A stretch of DNA of 27,113 nucleotides from Prolixibacteraceae bacterium (GCA_003457135.1 DMSQ01000090.1:1-27113), one strand, 5' to 3'. Positions 16,779-24,084 are shown, counted from the first letter of the stretch. The notes: generated by a model not told the origin, from the letters alone. Numbers and translations: made by a program.

Positions 16779-17941
16779 TTATACTTTTTCGAAATACGTA
16801 TCCGCATCATTCGCATCAAAATGTTCATTGATCCAGAAAATGGTGTAGAGTTCTTCATCGCCAATGTTGGTAATGTTGTGCGTGTACCAGACCGGCATAT
16901 CCACAAACGAAGGTTCTTTTCCATACAGTTCGAAAGATAGCACTTCTTTTGTTCCGATCCGCCGCAGTTCAATCCGTGCCTTTCCTTTAATCACTGCAAA
17001 CCGTTCTGCTTTCCTTGTATGAAAGTGATTTCCTCTGGTAATTCCCGGAACTGTGGTTGAAAATGAAACCTGTCCGCCGCTGTTCAGTTTGATGGTCTCC
17101 ACAAATGAACCCCGCTCATCGGTATTCAGTTTGAGCTTGAATGGAAAAAAGCTTGTATGATCGATATAGGTCAGAAATGTATTGAACAGATTCTTGTCAA
17201 AAGGATTATCCAGGTTGGGAATAGTGCCTTTTGTGAAATAATTTTCTTTGTACTCCGTCAATTTTTGAAGCAGTGACGAAACTTTAATCTCTGATGTGTG
17301 GGGGATATAAATTGTTTCACAGTGTTTGACACAGTGTAACACTGTGTATTACTCTGTGATACTCTGTGGTCTATTATTCTTTTGATGATATATTGTACCA
17401 ACTCCCCAACATAGATCAGTTTAATCTCCCCATCAACATCAATTTTAGGTTGTTCATTGTGGGTTAGCTGATGACAAAAAGTTGCTACTACTGAATTGTA
17501 ATAGGGGTTGCCGAATGGTCCGAACACATTGGGAATGATCAAGCCAGTGAATTGGGCATGATTGCGTTCTGCCCATTGTTCCAGTAGTTTACGGCCTTCT
17601 TTTTTTGATTTTCCATACAGGTTGTCGCGCTCTTCCTGGGTAGAGGAGGAGAATAAGATATGTGGAGCAGAATTGGTTTTCCCGCAAGCCTCGATCAATT
17701 GCCTGACCAGTCCGATATTGGTTTGATAAATCACTTCCGGATCGTTGTGACGGTTCATGGCAGCCAGGTGAACGATTACATCGCAGCTTTGAACAAAACT
17801 GTTAAGTTGTGCTTCGTCCAGAAAGAATGCATCTTCAAACGGAATCGTCTGAAAAACTTCTTTTTGCAAATTCAGTGTATTGTATAAATGGGTGCCGACG
17901 AAGCCAGCTTGCCCGGTAATTCCAATATTCAATAACTTCAT
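16779..17941 (-). pseudogene. capF: capF (WbjC/FnlB), split by a repeat insertion
   Basis: CapF is a two-domain enzyme: an N-terminal SDR reductase and a C-terminal cupin that together convert the CapE product on the way to UDP-L-FucNAc. The SDR half is open from the ATG at 17941, with G10-x2-G13-x2-G16 (GQAGFVG), HLAAMNRH and a Y-G-K-S-K catalytic motif, through IPNVFGPFGNPYYNS. The cupin half is open to 16779, with FFPFKLKLNTDERGSFVE and RGNHFHTRKAERFAVIKG holding the metal-binding histidines. The halves are in different frames. The switch coincides with a CACAGTG repeat at 17315-17372, after which IYIPHTSEIKVSSLL resumes normal CapF-like sequence. Both domains could be made as separate polypeptides only if the GTG within the repeat (17342) serves as a start; otherwise the gene is dead. 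Confidence 0.88.
17315..17372. repeat. CACAGTG hairpin repeat inserted in capF
   Basis: This roughly 58-bp block contains a perfect 8-bp stem with a TAA loop (ACACAGTG-TAA-CACTGTGT, 17329-17347) and CTCTGTGATACTCTGTGG. It has the same words as the two blocks at 16664-16772. It lies at the joint between the two CapF domains and shifts the frame. Confidence 0.8.
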
Positions 17942-17958
17942 TGATTCAATTATTAATC

Positions 17959-17990
17959 GCCACTAAAGCACTAAAACACAAAATTTCACG
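17959..17990. repeat. GCCACTAAAGCACTAAAACAC-type repeat, left flank of the GxxExxY gene
   Basis: The segment starts GCCACTAAAGCACTAAAACAC and ends TTTCACG. It shares the word pattern of the arms at 18479-18570 and 18591-18677 and lies between the capF start and the end of the GxxExxY gene. Confidence 0.65.
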
Positions 17991-17996
17991 AAAATA

Positions 17997-18428
17997 TTAA
18001 ACAACAAATCTTTTAATTCCACTTCCGATATTCACAACATCGAAATTAATCAAAAAACCAAGCCTTTTGCCAGTAAGTTTTAAATGGCTGAGTAGTTGCG
18101 CTTGCCATACTGGATTAACTGTTTCTATGGCTTTAAGTTCGCAAACAACCTTTTCTTCAACTAACACATCCAATCGAAGGCCTTCATTGAAAGTAATATT
18201 ATCGTAAAAAATTGGGATATCAATTTGACGCTGATATCTCAATCCTCGCTTTTCCAATTCATGACAAAAGCAAATTTCATAAACTTTTTCCAACAGGCCC
18301 GGTCCTAAATTTTTATGAACGGTATAGGCTGCATCAACAATCTTCTTTCCAATCTCATCAAATTCTTTTGGAATTGATTGATATTGGCGGACTTTTGTGT
18401 TTTCTTGATTTGATGGAGAGTTTTCCAT
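17997..18428 (-). CDS. GxxExxY family protein (PD-(D/E)XK-like fold)
   Basis: A 143-residue protein of the GxxExxY family. GPGLLEKVYE carries the naming motif, and RLDVLVEEKVVCELKA is the D-x(n)-E-x-K core that places the family with PD-(D/E)XK nuclease-like proteins. WQAQLLSHLKLTGKRLGFLINF is the conserved C-terminal block. The biological role is unknown. The gene interrupts the capE-capF-capG order and has the same strand; it is flanked by GCCACnAAA-type repeats on both sides, which suggests it arrived with them as a small cassette. Its base composition is more AT-rich than that of the cap genes. It looks intact. Confidence 0.88.
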   Translation of the reverse strand: MENSPSNQENTKVRQYQSIPKEFDEIGKKIVDAAYTVHKNLGPGLLEKVYEICFCHELEKRGLRYQRQIDIPIFYDNITFNEGLRLDVLVEEKVVCELKAIETVNPVWQAQLLSHLKLTGKRLGFLINFDVVNIGSGIKRFVV

Positions 18429-18478
18429 AGGGATGCAAATTTAAATTCATTGTTGAGCCTACTCACAAAAGCATTTTT

Positions 18479-18570
18479 GCCACCAACACTCTATAACACC
18501 AGGCTCCACTAAAACGAAAAGACTGAATTTCCTGTTTTTGTGTTATTTGGTGACTTCGTGCTTTTGTGGC
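18479..18570. repeat. Imperfect inverted repeat, GCCACCAACAC / GTGCTTTTGTGGC arms
   Basis: The arms GCCACCAACACTC and CTTCGTGCTTTTGTGGC bound about 92 bp. It lies upstream of the GxxExxY gene and next to a second, related inverted repeat. It is non-coding. Confidence 0.65.
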
Positions 18571-18590
18571 ATTTATAGCTATATTTTTTT

Positions 18591-18677
18591 GCCACCAAAA
18601 CACTAATACACGAAATCACACCGAAATAATAATTATTGAAGTCATTGGTGTAATTTTTGACTTCGTGATTTTGTGGC
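18591..18677. repeat. Imperfect inverted repeat, GCCACCAAAACAC / GATTTTGTGGC arms
   Basis: The arms GCCACCAAAACACTAATACA and CTTCGTGATTTTGTGGC bound about 87 bp. It is a second copy of the same family, 20 bp beyond the first. The stretch 18678-18737, up to the capE stop, shows nothing recognisable. Confidence 0.65.
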
Positions 18678-18737
18678 AAGTTTTTTACTTTTCGGTGTGC
18701 ATCATCATTTAAACCTCATCTGCGATTTGCTAATACT

Positions 18738-19775
18738 CTAGTCTGGGTATTGCACCATTTCTTCACCCAGCACATCCCTTCGTATCATCGGTAATTTCAT
18801 CAGTAAATCCTTCGTTCCTTCCACATTCAGGCGGCGGGTATTGTGCGAGTGGTATTCTTCAACTACTGAAACCCGTTCTTCTCCAACGCTAAAATACTGT
18901 TCGTAATTCAATCCACGATTATCAGCAGGTACCCGATAATAATTACCCATGTCGAAGGCCTTTGCCATTTCTTCCCGGTTCACCAGCGTTTCATAGAGTT
19001 TTTCACCATGGCGTGTTCCAATCACCCGTACTTTACTTTCCGACTGATACAGTTCAATCAATGCCTGTGCCAGATCGCCGATCGTTGAAGCCGGTGACTT
19101 CTGAACAAACATATCTCCGTTCTTTCCATTTTGAAACGCGTAAACCACCAAATCAACAGCATCTTCGAGGGTCATCATAAAGCGGGTCATGTTAGGGTCG
19201 GTTACTGTAATGTCTTTTCCTGCTTTAATTTGTTCCACAAATAAGGGGATCACCGAACCGCGCGAAGCCATCACATTGCCATAACGTGTGCCGCAGAAAA
19301 CCGTGTCCATTTCTTCATTCATCTAACGGGCTTTGGCCTGCATCACCTTTTCCATCATGGCTTTCGAGATACCCATTGCATTAATGGGATAAACCGCTTT
19401 GTCAGTGCTCAATACAATCATGCGTTTTACATTGTGTTCAAAGGCCGAATCCAGTACGTTTTGGATTCCCAGAACATTGGTTTGTACCGCTTCAACCGGG
19501 AAGAACTCACAGGATGGAACCTGCTTTAATGCTGCAGCATGAAAGATAAAATCAACCCCACGCATCGCATAATCAACACTGCGTTTATCCCTTACATTCC
19601 CGATGTAAAATTTCACCTTGGGATTGTTCAATCGGTGGCGCATGTCGTCCTGTTTCTTTTCATCGCGAGAAAAGATACGAATTTCTTTAATATCGGTATC
19701 CAAAAAACGATTAAGTACTGCATTCCCGAAAGAGCCTGTACCGCCGGTAATTAGTAGTGTTTTATTTTTAAACAT
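18738..19775 (-). pseudogene. capE: capE (WbjB/FnlA), interrupted by an in-frame amber codon
   Basis: CapE is the first enzyme of UDP-L-FucNAc synthesis, a UDP-GlcNAc 4,6-dehydratase/5-epimerase of the SDR superfamily. The frame starts at the ATG at 19775, with LLITGGTGSFGNAV (cofactor site at residues 11-17), HAAALKQVPSCEFFP and STDKAVYPINAMGISK, where Met replaces the usual catalytic Tyr as in the CapE/FlaA1 group. At codon 151 (19323-19325) there is a TAG, and the same frame then continues with DTVFCGTRYGNVMASRGSV to the true end at 18738, itself a TAG. Total length without the amber, about 345 codons, is normal for CapE. This is therefore a single nonsense codon, not a frameshift. Unless suppressed or a sequencing error, it abolishes the pathway. 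The ATG right after the stop could restart a 194-residue fragment lacking the active site. Confidence 0.92.
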
Positions 19776-20028
19776 AGGTCTATAATTTAAGAAACTCTGA
19801 TAAACAAGAGCATAATTGTATTCCTGAGTATATAGGGTAATAATTTGTATTTTAGGATAGTATTGCCAGCTTTGCTGTGGTCACTCGCGCTAATGGATTG
19901 CTTGTAAAGAATGTACTTTGAAATGCACTGGAAACACCGTTTCTTTTTTCCTCAGCATCGTAATGATGGTTTTTTCCATATTCCACATTTCTATTTTCTA
20001 ATGCAAATGACTTTCTTATTTATAAGTT
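19776..20028. other. Intergenic region, no supported gene
   Basis: This gap lies between copy D and capE. On the minus strand a 27-codon frame starting MEKTIITMLRKKETVFP is open (about 19896-19979) but is too short to call and matches nothing I recognise. No strong hairpin or promoter is evident. It should contain any promoter for the cap cassette if that is not co-transcribed with copy D. Confidence 0.4.
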
Positions 20029-21141
20029 TTACTTGAGCGATTTAACATGAATTCGGTACCATTCCGGGTCTTTCAGCCTTTTGTAAACCGAGATCAGTTG
20101 CTTCCTGGAATAAAACATCTGCACCAGACCCAACCCATAACGCATGAAAACCGTATGAAACAGTTTTTTCAGAAATGAATAAGCCTGGTATGTTTTAACA
20201 TGATTGAGTGCCCAGTCATACTTCATGCAATATCGTTGTACTTGTTTTGTCTCAGCCGGACAAAGCTCCGGTAAATCCAGTAAACGTTTGCCAAGGGCTA
20301 ACCATGAACTGGCTTCATTGGTATAATTGCTTTGCTGAGCCAGAGTTGAAACATCCATACGTTTTGATAGGCAGTATAAATCGTTCAGTACACGGAAGTC
20401 AGCCAGCAAATGAACATGACCTTTGTCGGCCAGTTGGCTATGAATAAAGGTATGAATCAGTTTGTGTTCATCAGAAGGAACAAACAGTCCGGGTTTTCCG
20501 CGAACTTCTTTTTTTTGACTAAAAATCAGTTCTGAATTTAAACTTTCGGCATATTTTTGATCAACTGGCAAACGGTGTATTTCAATGTAGGTTGGTTCTG
20601 CGTCTTTGGTCAGGGCAGGGTAATGTTTAAACTGGAATACATCGAAATAATGGTTATCCTGTCTTTGGTAACCTGTTGCTTCCAGCTTTTCAGCCGCCTT
20701 TAAAAAATCTTCCTCCTTCACCAAAAAATCAATATCGCCGATCATCCGTTCACCCAAATCGCTGTATAATCCATCGAGCAGGTTGGCTGTACCCTTCAGG
20801 AAAACCGGCTGGATGTTTTCTTTGTTGAGGATGGCGGTAATGTCGTCAATCTGCTTTAATATTTGTTCGTTCCGTTCGCGGTTGAGGTCATAAATTTCTT
20901 TGAATGCCTGAATGAAATCTTCGGGCAGATCATTCAGGATATCGTGTGCTTTCAGTTTAAGGTAGATTGCCGGGATAATGAGATGGTCGCTGCAGAGCTG
21001 AATGAAATTTTGAATGTTGAATGTTGAATGTTGAATGTTGCTGGCATCCGCGAACAGTTCAATCACCCGTTCCCTGAATAGAGGATGTTCATCGAGCGCG
21101 AGGCAGTGGCCGGTAAAATAGAAGAGTTGTTTGTAGGTCAT
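20029..21141 (-). CDS. NTP_transf_5-type nucleotidyltransferase, copy D (full length)
   Basis: A 370-residue intact paralogue of copy A. It has FLKGTANLLDG near 114-124, then ERMIGDIDFLVKEED with Asp136 and Asp138 as the predicted metal ligands, YIEIHRLP as the third-strand motif, and a helical C-terminal half with SDEHKLIHTFIHSQLADKGH. The C-terminus (VFMRYGLGLVQMFYSRKQLISVYKRLKDPEWY) matches fragment F at 23823-24084. Compared with copy A, the first 140 residues are nearly identical while the second half is clearly more diverged, which suggests gene conversion or selection confined to the 5' part. The heptad array at residues 35-44 has four units. The activity is unknown; I name only the family. 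Confidence 0.87.
   Translation of the reverse strand: MTYKQLFYFTGHCLALDEHPLFRERVIELFADASNIQHSTFNIQNFIQLCSDHLIIPAIYLKLKAHDILNDLPEDFIQAFKEIYDLNRERNEQILKQIDDITAILNKENIQPVFLKGTANLLDGLYSDLGERMIGDIDFLVKEEDFLKAAEKLEATGYQRQDNHYFDVFQFKHYPALTKDAEPTYIEIHRLPVDQKYAESLNSELIFSQKKEVRGKPGLFVPSDEHKLIHTFIHSQLADKGHVHLLADFRVLNDLYCLSKRMDVSTLAQQSNYTNEASSWLALGKRLLDLPELCPAETKQVQRYCMKYDWALNHVKTYQAYSFLKKLFHTVFMRYGLGLVQMFYSRKQLISVYKRLKDPEWYRIHVKSLK
21010..21037 (-). repeat. Intragenic heptad array, 4 units, in copy D
   Basis: Four identical TTGAATG units end exactly 104 bases inside the start codon. The frame is kept (encodes N-I-Q-H-S-T-F-N-I-Q). Confidence 0.92.
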
Positions 21142-21151
21142 GGGGGAAAAG

Positions 21152-21172
21152 TGTTCAGTGTTCAGTGTTCAG
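21152..21172. repeat. TGTTCAG x3 heptad tract upstream of copy D
   Basis: Three perfect TGTTCAG units followed by TTGCGGG lie 10 bp upstream of the start codon of copy D. The same tract at the same place precedes copies E and G, so the duplicated unit includes this 5' flank. Confidence 0.88.
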
Positions 21173-21274
21173 TTGCGGGATGCGGGTTCCAGCCTCCTTG
21201 CCCCTTGCTCCAAGCTCCATGCACAAAACTTCTATGGTTAAATGATCAAATGGTTAAATGGTCAATTGTGGAAG

Positions 21275-21610
21275 CTAAATTTTAATTTTTTTTACAGATC
21301 GAATCTTGGAGGAGGTACAAATGCTCGAATGAAATACCCGGAGAACTTCTATCCGATAAGGAGTAATGCGATAGATGATCAAATAAGATTCTAATATGAT
21401 GTTTCGGTAAATTTTACTTTTAGTGGCAAGGAATCTGCATTCCGGATACATAAAGTGCTCAAATTCAAGGTCGGATACAAGTTTTTCTAAATTATTATAA
21501 AACGAAAACGCTACAGCAAACCCAAAGGTTTCAAGTCCATATTGAAAAATATTTTTCAGATCGTCGGAATATTGCTTAGATACAACTACTTTGAGTTTTC
21601 TTGTATCCAT
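21275..21610 (-). CDS. RelE/ParE-family toxin
   Basis: A 111-residue protein with the RelE/ParE pattern: LKVVVSKQYSDDLKNIFQYGLETFG as the first strand and helices, then LEFEHFMYPECRFLATKSKIYRNIILESYLIIYRI and a final strand IEVLRVFHSS. The family either cleaves ribosome-bound mRNA (RelE) or inhibits gyrase (ParE); which applies here is unclear. The gene overlaps its probable antitoxin by 25 bp. Its start codon ATG (21610) begins MDTRKLKVVV. The end of the protein is Lys-rich. It is placed between copies D and E. Confidence 0.82.
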   Translation of the reverse strand: MDTRKLKVVVSKQYSDDLKNIFQYGLETFGFAVAFSFYNNLEKLVSDLEFEHFMYPECRFLATKSKIYRNIILESYLIIYRITPYRIEVLRVFHSSICTSSKIRSVKKIKI

Positions 21611-21753
21611 TTATCCATTTTTTTATGATGTTCTTCAAATGTCATAAATGGACCCTTTTCTGCTTCTTTAACTAGCTTAACCAATACTTTATTTGGTAAA
21701 TGTTCTCCAGGCGCCTGTAGATTATTTGCCTCTTTGATCACTTTTGTTCTCAT
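21586..21753 (-). CDS. Likely antitoxin of the RelE/ParE toxin
   Basis: A 55-residue frame starting at the ATG at 21753 (MRTKVIKEANNLQAPGEHL) and ending with TAG at 21586-21588. It contains PNKVLVKLVKEAEKG and a charged helix, FEEHHKKMDKWIQENSK, which would contact the toxin. It overlaps the toxin gene by 25 bp in the +1 frame, a usual type II arrangement. The assignment is by position and size; no ribbon-helix-helix or Phd motif is obvious. Confidence 0.7.
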   Translation of the reverse strand: MRTKVIKEANNLQAPGEHLPNKVLVKLVKEAEKGPFMTFEEHHKKMDKWIQENSK

Positions 21754-21838
21754 AATGAGTTATTTTTTAATTTACTTTTATGGCCGATCATAGTATTCAA
21801 CAAATATAGTGATATTTTTTATCCACACTCTTTAGTAA

Positions 21839-22303
21839 CTCAGCCGCCTTTAAATAATCTTCCTCCTTCACCAAAAAATCAATATCCCCAATCATGCGTT
21901 CTCCTACATCACTGTACAGGCCGTCGAGCAGGTTGGCCGTGCCTTTCAGGAATACAGGCTGAATGTTTTCTTTGTTGAGGATGGCGGTAATGTCGTCAAT
22001 TTGTTGAGTTGTAGTATTTGCAGGTTGCGTTGGCGGTTTAGGTCATAAATTTCTTTGAATGCCTGGATAAAATCTTCGGGCAGATCATTCAGGATATCGT
22101 GTGCTTTCAGTTTAAGGTAGATTGCCGGGATAATGAGATGGTCGCTGCAGAGCTGTATGAAATTTTGAATGTTGAATGTTGAATGTTGAATGTTGAATGT
22201 TGCGGGCATCCGCGAACAGTTCTATCACCCGTTCCCTGAATTCAGGATGTTTATCCAACGAAAGGCATTGGCCGGTAAAGTAAAAGAGTTGTTTGTAGGT
22301 CAT
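21839..22303 (-). pseudogene. NTP_transf_5 copy E, 5' fragment with frameshifts
   Basis: Homology to copy D starts at the ATG at 22303 (MTYKQLFYFTGQCLSLDKHP) and ends near 21839, after the DFLVKEED region and an alanine-rich helix start. The heptad array here has five units instead of four, so the frame shifts by one: the first frame ends as a 63-residue peptide, while IQLCSDHLIIPAIYL continues in the next frame. A second shift lies near 22005-22020, in the codons for QILQQIDDI. The 3' half is absent and the antitoxin-RelE pair lies 85 bp downstream. Confidence 0.87.
22165..22199 (-). repeat. Intragenic heptad array, 5 units, in copy E (frame-breaking)
   Basis: Five perfect TTGAATG units at the position where four units lie in copies A, C, D and G. 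The one-unit gain (7 bp) changes the reading frame, as expected for slipped-strand expansion. Confidence 0.92.
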
Positions 22304-22313
22304 GGCGGAAAAG

Positions 22314-22334
22314 TGTTCAGTGTTCAGTGTTCAG
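22314..22334. repeat. TGTTCAG x3 heptad tract upstream of copy E
   Basis: Three perfect units followed by TTGCGGG, 10 bp upstream of the copy E start, as in copy D. Confidence 0.88.
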
Positions 22335-22390
22335 TTGCGGGATGCGCGATACGGGTTTCGGGTTTCAGGTTGCTAACCGCTGGCTCTCCC

Positions 22391-22470
22391 TGCTGGTGCG
22401 GATTTACAATCTGCACCTCTTAACTGTGGATCTGTGATCCAACAAAGATTAAATGCCTGCTGCGGGCAGG
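22391..22470. repeat. CTGGTGCGGATTTACAATCTG repeat followed by a short CCTGC palindrome
   Basis: 22391-22445 (GCTGGTGCGG, CAATCTGCACCTCTTAACTG, TGTGATCCAACAAA) matches 23491-23545 over about 50 bp with few differences. 22456-22470 (CCTGCTGCGGGCAGG) looks like the collapsed arms of the CCTGCCCGCC palindrome family. The rest of 22304-22519 holds nothing I can identify. Confidence 0.7.
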
Positions 22471-22519
22471 TGTGGTTAAAAATTGTTGGATGATAAACAG
22501 TTAATTGTAAATGACTTTT

Positions 22520-23149
22520 TTAAATGGGCTGGTCTCCAAATATATCGGTTGCTTTATCAGTTAGGAACGATCTGATTTCTTCGTTAGATATCACAGGACC
22601 CAGAAATTCGACAGGTTCTGAATAATCAATGTCATCAAAATAACTAAGTTGCGCCCTGAAAAGTTTCTCTGAAAATAACTGCCCAAATAGTTCAGCAGCC
22701 CGATCTGAAATTTGTTTAATTGAGAAATGATCTTTCAGCATAAAATAGATATCTACATAGTCTTTCCATTTAGATCTTCGGCCCAGAGCATAAGTTTTCA
22801 TTGCAGCGAGATCTAAAAGGCTTGGCAAACGAAGAATATCATCCAGTCTTTCGGTTGCATTGATTTTAAACGGATATTGATAAAAAGTAAATTTAACGTT
22901 GTTAATGTTAACGTTCAATTGTTCCGTCACTCTTCTGGTAACAGAATACTTAAAGTTAAAACTTGAAATGTTTTGAATTATACTTTGGGGTTTAATAGGG
23001 CTGAATTTAAAAAGGTCGAAATCGATTGATCTTCTGTGGCCTATATGTAAAGCAATTGCGGTACCTCCAACGAGATAAAACTCTTTTTTAAATTGTTTTA
23101 CCAGGGGCAAAATTTGAATCTGATCCGGATTAAATATTTGAATGTGCAT
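22520..23149 (-). CDS. AbiEii/AbiGii-like nucleotidyltransferase
   Basis: A 209-residue protein resembling the AbiEii/AbiGii toxin family (Pol-beta-fold nucleotidyltransferase). FYLVGGTAIALHIGHRRSIDFDLF contains the G-G-T-A-x-A-L-x-x-G-H-R-x-S-x-D-x-D-L signature with the two catalytic acids. PSLLDLAAMKTYALGRRSKWKDYVDIYFML is the conserved second block of the family. Proteins of this type act as toxins in AbiE-like abortive infection systems. The gene overlaps the upstream 93-residue gene by 20 bp, fitting a two-gene module in which that gene is the partner. It looks complete. Confidence 0.87.
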   Translation of the reverse strand: MHIQIFNPDQIQILPLVKQFKKEFYLVGGTAIALHIGHRRSIDFDLFKFSPIKPQSIIQNISSFNFKYSVTRRVTEQLNVNINNVKFTFYQYPFKINATERLDDILRLPSLLDLAAMKTYALGRRSKWKDYVDIYFMLKDHFSIKQISDRAAELFGQLFSEKLFRAQLSYFDDIDYSEPVEFLGPVISNEEIRSFLTDKATDIFGDQPI

Positions 23150-23411
23150 ATCTTTGAATCAAAATGGAATAGAAATGATAGATTTCCGGATATAAGTTCA
23201 TCTTTTTACGTCCCTGAAGACCAGAAAATATCTCAGTTAAGCGTTCAATCCCCATGATTTGAATAAGTTCCCTAACAGCATCCATATCCCCATAATTCAG
23301 AATGGTTTCAACCAGAAATTCAGGATTGATGTCTTCCTTTTTATCTTCAGGAGTGTACCAGAAAAGATTACTGTGCCGATGGATAAATGCTTTTACTTCG
23401 GGACTATTCAT
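23130..23411 (-). CDS. Probable antitoxin partner of the AbiEii-like protein
   Basis: A 93-residue, mostly helical protein (EVKAFIHRHSNLFWYTPEDKK near the N-terminus, PEFLVETILNYGDMDAVRELI in the middle). I recall similar small proteins (DUF6922-like) preceding AbiEii-type nucleotidyltransferases in Bacteroidetes; this rests on memory and should be treated as tentative. It overlaps the downstream gene by 20 bp, so the two are co-translated. No DNA-binding motif is obvious. Confidence 0.65.
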   Translation of the reverse strand: MNSPEVKAFIHRHSNLFWYTPEDKKEDINPEFLVETILNYGDMDAVRELIQIMGIERLTEIFSGLQGRKKMNLYPEIYHFYSILIQRYAHSNI

Positions 23412-23490
23412 GGTTTTATTGTTGCTATTTTACCAAAGATACTCATTTTTTTGTTTTAAAAATACTCACGAAGCGATACAAGATGTTACC

Positions 23491-23545
23491 CTGGCTGGTA
23501 CAGTTTTGCAATCTGCACTTCTTAACTGTGGATGTGTGATCCATA
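23491..23545. repeat. Second copy of the CTGGTnC...CAATCTGCAC repeat
   Basis: CTGGCTGGTACAG, CAATCTGCACTTCTTAACTG and TGTGATCCATAAA match 22391-22445. It is in the same orientation and does not overlap any gene. Confidence 0.75.
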
Positions 23546-23580
23546 AATTAGGAATGTGGAATGATGAGTTCTGAATATTA

Positions 23581-23754
23581 AATAGTAAATCAATGTCGTT
23601 TAGTTAGTGGCGTCATTGCGATCCCGAGGACTCGGGAGAAGCAATCCATTGATTTAAAGATTGCTTTCCCGATTCTTCATCGGGACTGGCTGTTCCTCGC
23701 AATGACGGGCTTTCTTAAGTTACTGTCTTAACTATACGACATTGAATAGTAAAT
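23581..23754. mobile_element. MITE-like inverted-repeat element with flanking 10-bp direct repeats
   Basis: The 154-bp element 23591-23744 has 16-bp terminal inverted repeats with one mismatch (left CAATGTCGTTTAGTTA; right arm reads CAATGTCGTATAGTTA on the other strand). It is flanked directly on each side by AATAGTAAAT (23581-23590 and 23745-23754), as a target-site duplication would be. Inside is a second inverted repeat, CGTCATTGCGA/TCGCAATGACG (23611-23621 and 23697-23707). Within that are AGCAATC/GATTGCT and two hairpins (TCCCGAG-GA-CTCGGGA and CCCGAT-TCTTC-ATCGGG). There is no coding capacity, so movement would need an external transposase. A caveat is that the right-hand direct repeat lies in a 7-bp-period tract (AATAGTA twice). 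Confidence 0.7.
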
Positions 23755-23822
23755 AGTAAATTGTCGAATTGTTCAATTTTCCTCTTTCCTATTGCTAATA
23801 ACTAATGCACCTTTCCTAATTT

Positions 23823-24084
23823 CTAAAACTCCTCCTTAACCGATGCAACATGAATTTTATACCATTTGGGGTCTTTCAGTCTTTTGTAAACCGAGATGCG
23901 TTGTTCCCTGGAATAAAACAACTGCAGCAATCCCAATCCGTAACGCATAAAAACGGTTTGAATCAACTTTTTCAACGAGTTGTAAAAACTGTATGCCCGA
24001 ATATACCGGATTGACCAATCGTACTTCAGGCAATACCATTTTACCACTTTGGTTTCGGTGGGGCAGAAGCGACCCGGTAAACCC
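23823..24084 (-). pseudogene. NTP_transf_5 copy F, 3' fragment
   Basis: This fragment encodes only the C-terminal end, from LPGRFCPTETKVVKWYC through VFMRYGLGLLQLFYSREQ to the stop at 23823. It matches the end of copy D closely. The frame is open throughout but has no plausible start other than a GTG at 24047. Its first bases (the segment coding GLPGRFCP) also occur in copy G at 24608-24630, so the same 3' region is duplicated on both sides of the small gene at 24135-24383. No catalytic residues are present. Confidence 0.85.

Noticed and set aside
19323..19325. TAG as a sense codon (recoding or pyrrolysine)
   Set aside because: TAG is the terminal stop of the same gene and no supporting recoding signal is visible; a nonsense mutation is simpler.
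19896..19979. 27-codon minus-strand frame upstream of capE
   Set aside because: Too short, no recognisable similarity, and no partner gene.
22112..22303. 63-residue protein as a separate small gene
   Set aside because: It is simply the first frame of decayed copy E, ended by the five-unit heptad frameshift.
23581..23754. Complete insertion sequence
   Set aside because: Only 154 bp between the terminal repeats, with no transposase reading frame.
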